A stretch of 64,000 bases of DNA, taken from contig OX243824.1 in the NCBI GenBank assembly GCA_945859605.1, positions 7,369,537-7,433,536 of the forward strand. The letters are read 5' to 3'. Both the position numbers and the translations under genes were made by a program. Positions 57,101 to 64,000 of this stretch are shown here, in pieces. Numbering within the stretch: position 1 is the first letter of the stretch; each line of letters opens with the position of its first letter. The notes beneath the pieces were generated by a model that was not told the origin of the DNA, searched no databases, and saw nothing but the letters and a program-made list of their open reading frames with translations. The stretch comes from Lumbricus rubellus (taxonomy: Eukaryota; Annelida; Clitellata; Crassiclitellata; Lumbricidae).

Positions 57101-58417
57101 ACTAAATGGACGACTAAATTGACGAGTAAATCGTCGACTAAATAGACGACTAAATCGACGACTAAATCGACGACTAAATCGTCGACTAAATCGTCGACTA
57201 AATCGTCGACTAAATCGTCGACTAAATAGACGACTAAATCGACGACTAAATCGACGACTAAATCGTCGACTAAATCGTCGACTAAATCGTCGACTAAATG
57301 GACGACTAAATCGTTGACTAATTCGTCGACTAAATCGACGACTAAATCGTCGACTAAATCGCCGTCTAAATCGTCGACTTAATCATCGACTAGATCTTCG
57401 ACTAAATCGTAGACTAAATCGTTGACTAAATCGTTGACTAAATCGTTGACTAAATCGTCGACTAAATCGTCGACTAAATTGCCGTCTAAATCATCGACTA
57501 AATCATCGACTAAATCGTCGACTAAATCGTAGACTAAATCGTTGACTAAATCGTTGACTAAATCGTCGACTAAATCGACGACTAAATCGACGACTAAATC
57601 GTCGACTAAATCGCCGTTTAAATTGTCGACTAATTCATCGACTAAATCGTCGACTAAATCATCGACTAAATCATCGACTAAATCGCCGTCTAAATCGTCG
57701 ACTAAATCATCGACTAAATCGTCGACTAAATCGTCGACTAAATCGTCGACTAAATCGTCGACTAAATCGTCGACTACATCGTCGACTAAATCGTCGACTA
57801 AATCGTCGACTAAATCGCCGTCTAAATCGTCGACTAAATCATCGACTAAATCGTCGACTAAATCGTAGACTACATCGTTGACTAAATCGTTGACTAAATC
57901 GTCGACTAAATCGACGACTAAATCGACGACTAAATCGTCGACTAAATCGCCGTCTAAATCGTCGACTAAATCATCGACTAAATCGTCGACTAAATCGTCG
58001 ACTAAATCGACGACTAAATCGTCGACTAAATCTTCGACTAAATCGTCGACTAAATCGTCGAATAAATCGTCGACTACATCGTCGACTATATCGTCGACTA
58101 AATCGTCGACTAAATCGTCGACTAAATCGTAGACTAAATCGTTGACTAAATTGTTGACTAAATCGTCGACTAAATCGACGACTAAATCGACGACTAAATC
58201 TTCGACTAAATCGACGACTAAATCGACGACTAAATCGTCGACTAAATCGCCGTCTTAATCGTCGACTAAATCTTCGACTAAATCGTCGACTAAATCGTAG
58301 ACTAAATCGTCGACTAAATCGCCGTCTAAATCGTCGACTAAATCATCGACTAAATCATCGACTAAATCATCGACTAAATCGTCGACTAAATCGTCGACTA
58401 AATCGTCGACTAAATCC
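51120..58417. repeat. 7.3 kb satellite of 12-bp units (GTCGACTAAATS)
   Basis: About 600 tandem 12-bp units. Main variants are ATGGTCGACTAA, ATCGTCGACTAA and ATCGACGACTAA; most carry a SalI-type GTCGAC. The left two thirds are mixed, while the right end (57.1-58.4 kb) is mostly the ATCGTCGACTAA type. Higher-order repeats are visible: 504 bp (56076 versus 56580) and 288 bp (54367 versus 54655). As 12 is a multiple of three, frames up to 392 codons stay open (STKW or VDHL-type repeats), but nothing suggests they are genes. Confidence 0.97.
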
Positions 58418-59040
58418 TTCTTACTAGGCCTATACACAGCGCTCGTGAATAAGCTGGTGCCCTGCCGCGCTTGTTTTCGAGTGGCGCTTTTGATATCTTG
58501 AGATGACGATTACGAGTAATTTTTCGATGTGTGACCATCTGCATTTCGATTGGAGAAAACATGAATTATTTAGAGTTCGATGGTTGTCATTGATCATAAG
58601 CTGACCATCAGAGTGACCACCGACTGGACACCGACTGACCGTTTACAACTGGCCGGATGAAAGAAACGATCGTACGAGGAAATAGAAAATTATTGATGCA
58701 AGCGGCTGTCAATAGCCGCCTTCCTATAAGACGTTAAAGTTACAGAAAATAATTCACCGTTCTGGGTATTAAAAGCTGCCGAAATGCGCAACATAATCTC
58801 CAACTTCCGGGGCAACCTTTATCTGTTGCGTTTCTCGTCGTCTATGAATTATAAGTCGACGTCTGAAAGAAATATAGCTGCATAATGCATATCAAATGTT
58901 ATAGCATTCTAAGTCAATGAAGAGTATAAGGTGCCAAATTCATATCATAGCTTGGCGTTGCTTGGTAACCCATCTAATGGCAGGCCTTTGAAAATGTGGA
59001 GGTGCAGTAAAGAATGCAATTTTGTATTGCGGCGGGCCGG
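58418..59040. other. No gene seen
   Basis: Unique-looking DNA following the satellite. A TAGGCCTA site directly follows the last unit. Confidence 0.4.
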
Positions 59041-59112
59041 GTTCATTCATTCATTCATTCATTTCAAGAATTTATATAGCGCCTCTTCAAGAAATCCACT
59101 CATGAAGAAGCG
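59040..59112. repeat. SINE fragment with (ATTC)n tail
   Basis: (ATTC)5 then AAGAATTTATATAGCGCCTC and TTCAAGAAATCCACTCATGA. It is the same SINE family as in SNX25 introns, truncated. Confidence 0.6.
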
Positions 59113-59279
59113 GGTGTATGGGGGGGAAGGAAAATTAACATTATTTTTACCTCCTGCTGAAATACGGTTTGAAGATCACGTTCAGAGAACACGACTGTCA
59201 CTTATCCTCTATCCGTGTATCGTCATATTTAATATATTTAACACTAGCTGTACCCGGCCACGCGCTGCTGTGGCAGAAA

Positions 59280-59400
59280 AGCCCTCCCCTCCCCCTCCCG
59301 CTTCCCCTCCCCCTGCCCATCCCCTGCCCCTGCCCCTCCACCTCCCCCTCCCCTCCCTCTTCGTCCCGCTCCCTCTTTTTCTTTCCTCCCTCACACCGTT
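59280..59400. repeat. C-rich low-complexity tract
   Basis: Runs of CCCCTCC over about 120 bp. The minus strand has many closely spaced G-runs and could form G-quadruplexes. Confidence 0.7.
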
Positions 59401-59724
59401 CCTTGCCGACAGTGACATTTGCCTTATCGCGACTTTTGGGCAATTTTTGGGCAACCCTGATCGTCTCGCGACTTTTGGGCGACTTTACAACGTGATTCCG
59501 GGACAATGCTTTTCGAAAATTTGGCAACCCTACGGCTTTGTTGAATTTGCAAATGGCGGTCGAGCGGAATGCAAACTTCACTTTTTGTGGAAAATATTGC
59601 GTTTTTTCGGATAAAAAGCAAAATGGACACTCTCCTAGTGGAATGGAAGGTTTTGTTAAATTTTCAAAACAATCTGTGCGTAAGTTTTCGAGAACACTGG
59701 GAACAAACTATTGGAAAGTTTCAT

Positions 59725-59860
59725 ATTCACATATTTAACATATTTACCTTATTAACGTATTTCACATATTCACGTATTTAACATATTTAGCATATTTAAC
59801 ATATTCGCGTATATAAAATGTTTAACATGTTTAACATGTTAATATGTTTAACATATTGAA
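59725..59860. repeat. Degenerate ACATATTTA repeat
   Basis: Repeated AACATATTTA, ACGTATTT and AACATGTTT words with a period of about 9-12 bp. AT-rich. Confidence 0.6.
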
Positions 59861-60106
59861 AAGTAAGAATCGCCGAGGGATGAGGGTTCAACTCCCTAAT
59901 ATTTCTTAGTCCCCATAATGAAGTCTTCAAAGCACACATTTCACCCCACCCCAGATATATTCTGCAATTCCCATACTATACAGCCAAAGGTATTGTAATC
60001 TGAAGTTCGCATGTTTCTCCATAATAATTATTGACGCGCCTTACGCTCTCATACATCACAAAACCAATCGTGATGCTTCTTACTCTTTTCCACACCATTC
60101 CCACCG

Positions 60107-60107
<1 letters not shown>

Positions 60108-60177
<70 letters not shown>

Positions 60178-60396
60178 ACTTAAATAATATATATGTATAA
60201 TATATATATAACTTATATATATGTATATAACTTATATATGTATATATAACTTATGTATATACATGTATAATGTATATAACTTATATATGCATATATAACT
60301 TATATATATGTATATAACTTATATATATACATGTATATAACTTATATATACACATGTATATAACTTATATATAACTTATATATATATATATATATT
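60108..60396. repeat. (TA)n and AACTTATATATGTATAT repeat
   Basis: A pure TA run (about 60108-60174) followed by about ten degenerate units of a 17-25 bp TA-rich repeat. Confidence 0.9.
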
Positions 60397-60639
60397 TATT
60401 ATTCCAGTTCCAGACGTCATCCATCGCATCCGTCTGAATGTCAGTCTGGATCAGGACCTTAAATCGATTCCCGACTAATCCTTTTCCATCGATCCGTTTC
60501 CACCGAGTGCCACATCACGCGATTAACTTAATTCCGGAGATTTAGTTTTTATCGGGTGCTATATAAATAGAAATCATCTTGAGATGACGAAAACGAGTGA
60601 CGTCGCTTGCAGATAAATGGATTGAGTTCTGCCATGAAA

Positions 60640-60915
60640 ATCAATCAATCAATACAAATTATACAATCAATTGATCGATCGACCGATCAATCAATCAATC
60701 AGTCAGTCAATCAGTCAGTGAATTGATCAATGAATGAATGAATGAATGAATGAATGAATGAATGAATCAATCAATCAGTCAGTCAGTCAGTCAGTCAGTC
60801 AATCAATCAATGGATCAATCATTCAATCAATCAATCAATCAGTCAGTCAGTCAATCAGTCAGTCAATCATTCAATCAATCATTCAATCAATCAATGGATC
60901 AATCATTCAATCAAT
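60640..60915. repeat. 4-bp simple repeats (TCAA, TCAG, AATG)
   Basis: Alternating blocks of CAAT, CAGT and AATG tetramers for about 275 bp, with the block order changing several times. Confidence 0.9.
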
Positions 60916-61066
60916 CTGACCTTCTTAACATCTGACTGAGCAGCAGCTTAAATGGCACCTCCAAAAAACTAGCAAAATATGCAGGAAAATCCTAGTACAC
61001 GCGATTTCATTCCAGTGGAACTTGAGACATTATTTTGGTCCCATCATTGTCCACGGTCGGGAGTTC

Positions 61067-62407
61067 GGTGCGCGGACGATTGACCACCGGACGATTGACC
61101 ACCGGACGGTTGACCACCGGACGGTTGACCACCGGACGGTTGACCACCGGACGGTTGACCACTGCGGACGTTTGACCACTGCGGACGTTTGACCATCGAC
61201 CGATTGACCACCGGACGGTTGACCACCGGACGGTTGACCACCGGACGATTGACCACTGCGGACGTTTGACCATCGACCGATTGACCACCGGACGGTTGAC
61301 CACCGGACGGTTGACCACCGGACGATTGACCACTGCGGACGTTTGACCATCGACCGATTGACCACCGGACGGTTGACCACTGCGGACGTTTGACCACTGC
61401 GGACGTTTGACCATCGACCGATTGACCACCGGACGGTTGACCACCGGACGGTTGACCACCGGACGATTGACCACTGCGGACGTTTGACCATCGACCGATT
61501 GACCACCGGACGGTTGACCACCGGACGGTTGACCACCGGACGATTGACCACTGCGGACGTTTGACCATCGACCGATTGACCACCGGACGGTTGACCACCG
61601 GACGATTGACCACCGGACGGTTGACCATCGACCGATTGACCACCGGACGATTGACCACCGGACGGTTGACCACCGGACGGTTGACCACCGGACGATTGAC
61701 CACTGCGGACGTTTGACCATCGACCGATTGACCACCGGACGATTGACCACCGGACGATTGACCACTGCGGACGTTTGACCATCGACCGATTGACCACCGG
61801 ACGATTGACCACCGGACGGTTGACCACCGGACGGTTGACCACCGGACGGTTGACCACCGGACGGTTGACCACCGGACGATTGACCACTGCGGACGTTTGA
61901 CCATCGACCGATTGACCACCGGACGATTGACCACCGGTCTAGTGGTGACTTAAATTTATTAACAAAATATCAAAGCAAACCGGTATAGCTTTTATCTTTG
62001 CTTTTAGCTAAGCTTGAAAGCGAAATTTCGTATTTACCGCCAGTAGGCTAAAGATAAACATCGTCGGCTTCTTTTAATTCTTATTATGTGCACGGCCCAT
62101 ACATGAAATAGCACATCGCAGTTACATGTATAATAGTACGCATTCCAATTAAACCTCTTTTGTTCTTTACCATCAAAGGTCCAGCGTAGTCCATATTTTC
62201 GCATTTCACTTCGTATTATTATTCGATTAGGCTACATATTAAATAGAGTATGTGGTACATTGAGTCTGTGTCGTAAAGTTTTATAAAAATCAAGCGATGG
62301 TCAATCGTCCGGTGGTCAATCGGTCGATGGTCAATCGTCCGCAGTGGTCAATCGTCCGGTGGTCAACCGTCCGGTGGTCAACCGTCCGGTGGTCAAACCC
62401 CCTAGAA
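61067..62407. mobile_element. Foldback-like transposon with tandem-repeat arms (1341 bp)
   Basis: Flanked by the direct repeat TCGGGAGTTC (61057-61066, 62408-62417); the uninterrupted site is present at about 63221. The left arm (61071-61935) is a tandem array of GACCACCGGACGGTT-type units mixed with a longer GACCACTGCGGACGTTT-GACCATCGACCGATT unit. The right arm (about 62296-62397) is the same array inverted and much shorter. A 360-bp unique core (61936-62295) separates them and has no transposase. This architecture resembles foldback elements; family identity is unproven. Confidence 0.75.
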
Positions 62408-62770
62408 TCGGGAGTTCTTATCTGAACTAATTCGGCGGTTAAAGAACCGCAGGAGACAGCACACCTCCTTTAACGTCTTTCTGTTTGTATAAATTACAGC
62501 GCTTTAATGCTGTGTCATTTCGTTCTCCATATCTGTGCCAACCATTCAACAATCGAGCGGTGACAATGACATTGTGACCGCTAACTCCAGAAAAACGCAT
62601 CAGCTCTTAAGAGTTTCTTAGACTATAGAGCGTGTTACACTTACCTCAAGCGAAAAATAAAGATAAAAACAAATATTATTAACAAATAATAACAACAATT
62701 TATATGGCACCGTAAAACGATCACGTCGTTACAAGGGCGCCTTACAAAGAAGGCACATCTCCATTCTTGC

Positions 62771-63007
62771 CAAGGGCGAATCCAGAGGGGGCAATCCGGC
62801 CATGCCCCCATTTAGAACTGCCCATGTATCGTGGCCCACCATTTAGTTTCAACAAGCTTTCGAACAATGTGTAATAAGGATGTTTATACTGGATGACAAC
62901 AACAAAAATAAAATCATCAACTTTTTGGCGGATACGAAAAAAAAATTCCGCACCCAAGGCCAAAATTTTTTGGCTCCCTCCGTCCAAAGTTTCTGTATCC
63001 GCCCTTG
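62771..63007. mobile_element. MITE, CAAGGGCGGATCC family, copy 2 (237 bp)
   Basis: Ends are CAAGGGCGAATCC and GTATCCGCCCTTG. The flanks ATTCTTGC and CCTCTTGC match at 6 of 8 positions. The unoccupied site is visible in copy B of the tandem duplication. Confidence 0.8.
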
Positions 63008-63112
63008 CCTCTTGCCTCCATATGTATATGCTGACACCCATGATAACTAGGATCTGGAGGCACCAGAGGACGCTGCACACAGCGGAAGAGATGCGTGAGT
63101 GCGGACGTCGCT

Positions 63113-63840
63113 GAAATGGCACCACCAACAATATAGCGAAGTATGCAGGAATCCTAGTACACACAACTTCATTCCAGTGGCATTTTAGACATTAATTTTG
63201 GTCCCATCAATGCCCAGGGCCGGGAGTTCCTATCTGAACTAAAGCGGCGGTTGAGGACCCGCAGGAAACAGCACACCTCTTTCAGCGTTTTTCTGTTTGC
63301 ATAAATCACAACGCTTTAATGCTGTGTCATTGCCTTCTCATCAGATCTGTCGAATCGATCTGCCACATATAATAACAACCGAGCGGTGACAATGTGACCG
63401 CTAATTCCACAATAACACATCAGTTCTTCGGAGAATTTCTTAGCGTAGAGCATGTTACACTTACCTCGAGCGAAAAAAAATAATAACAATTATTAATAGC
63501 AAAATAATAATAACGACAATTTATATGGCGCCGTAAAACGTGCACGTCGTTATACAAGGACGCCTTACAAAGCAGGCACATGTCCCCTCTTGCCGCATAT
63601 GTATAATGCTGACACCCATGATAACTAGGATCAGAACTGCATAGAAGTAATAGAACTATAGAACTATATAATAGTATATATATATATATATATAGTACTT
63701 TATATATAGAACTATATATACAACCCTAACTATATATACAATATATGTATAATATGTATATATTCTGGTAACTAGAACCGGGGGCACCAGAGGACGCTGC
63801 ATACAGCGAGAGAGATGCGTGGATGCGGGCATCACCTCCA
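63113..63840. repeat. Tandem-duplicated ~0.6 kb unit, copy B
   Basis: It follows copy A directly and holds the same blocks in the same order. It lacks the foldback element and the MITE, and shows their uninterrupted sites (GCCGGGAGTTCCTATC at about 63220; CCTCTTGCCGCATATG at about 63590). A separate TA-rich insertion lies at about 63645-63770. Confidence 0.75.
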
Positions 63841-64000
63841 TCCTCCTTTAATTATTATACACATCCGCTGTTCAGCATCAGCAGCCGCTTCACATCGACG
63901 CTGACTGTCACTGATGACGGGAACGTCACCCTGGCACCAGTCATCATCAGCGGCGAAATCTGAGAACGTAGAATCTCAGGCGCTATATAAACTTCACGCG

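Larger units (their letters stand above)
60945..63112. repeat. Tandem-duplicated ~0.6 kb unit, copy A (interrupted twice)
   Basis: Matching blocks: AATGGCACC and GGAATTCCTAG-type start, TTTTGGTCCCATCA, TCGGGAGTTC, ATCTGAACTAA, CAGCACACCTC, GCTTTAATGCTGTGTCATT, ATGGCACCGTAAAACG, GCTGACACCCATGATAACTA and CAGAGGACGCTGC. Removing the foldback element (61067-62407) and the MITE (62771-63007) brings copy A to about the same length as copy B. Confidence 0.75.

Noticed and set aside
51120..58417. CRISPR-like array
   Set aside because: Units are contiguous 12-mers with no spacers, in an animal genome.
51045..58437. Frames up to 392 codons reading STKW or VDHLVDDLV repeats
   Set aside because: The satellite period (12 bp) is a multiple of three, so frames cannot close. 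There is no non-repetitive coding part and no conserved start.
58931..59614. 227-codon frame
   Set aside because: It spans a SINE fragment and a C-rich tract, with no domain or codon-like pattern.
61007..61934. Overlapping minus-strand frames of 250-296 codons (VVNRPVVNR type)
   Set aside because: All three minus frames are open across the 15-bp tandem array; they are repeats, not genes.

Overview
This is a stretch of an animal nuclear genome: a 21-coding-exon gene with GT-AG introns, tRNA-derived SINEs, LINE fragments, hAT-like and piggyBac-like MITEs, a Ty3/gypsy-type LTR retrotransposon and large satellites. The style fits a repeat-rich, probably marine, invertebrate. I cannot fix the phylum from sequence alone. 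Nothing prokaryotic is present (no operons, no CRISPR).

Layout. (1) 1-4.7 kb: repeat-rich non-coding DNA, probably the first intron of a minus-strand gene whose first coding exon (4713-4854) matches the N-terminus of PP2A B56 regulatory subunits (PPP2R5 family). (2) 4.85-6.54 kb: shared intergenic region between two divergent genes. (3) 6.59-22.26 kb, plus strand: a complete SNX25-like sorting nexin. I rebuilt 21 coding exons that stay in frame (2841 nt, 946 residues): two N-terminal membrane segments, PXA, RGS, coiled coil, PX and Nexin_C. Its introns and 3' UTR hold SINEs, LINE pieces and MITEs. (4) 24.6-29.8 kb, minus strand: an inverted partial copy of the same gene, exons 9-14 only (RGS plus coiled coil). 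All six exon lengths and splice sites are kept, but several mobile elements absent from the parent have been added. (5) 31.6-32.8 kb: two MITEs and a CA/CG microsatellite. (6) 32955-46245: a 13.3 kb Ty3/gypsy-type element with two 2224-bp LTRs that look identical. Unusually, its gag-pol frame starts inside the LTR and runs through the primer-binding site; a frameshift lies inside the reverse-transcriptase domain. (7) 46.6-48.0 kb: a 1.45 kb non-autonomous TIR element with perfect 8-bp target duplications. (8) 48.7-50.0 kb: pyrimidine-rich low-complexity DNA with a very long CTC tract. (9) 51.12-58.42 kb: a 7.3 kb satellite of 12-bp units (GTCGACTAAATS type) with higher-order repeats. (10) 59-64 kb: TA-rich and 4-bp simple repeats, a foldback-like transposon with tandem-repeat arms (61067-62407), and a tandem duplication of a ~0.6 kb unit.

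The host genes supported are the PPP2R5 first exon and SNX25, arranged head-to-head about 1.7 kb apart. SNX25-type proteins are membrane-anchored endosomal/ER sorting nexins. The rest of the window records layered transposon activity, often datable by nesting: a MITE inside a SINE, and TEs in the inverted copy whose empty sites survive in the parental introns.
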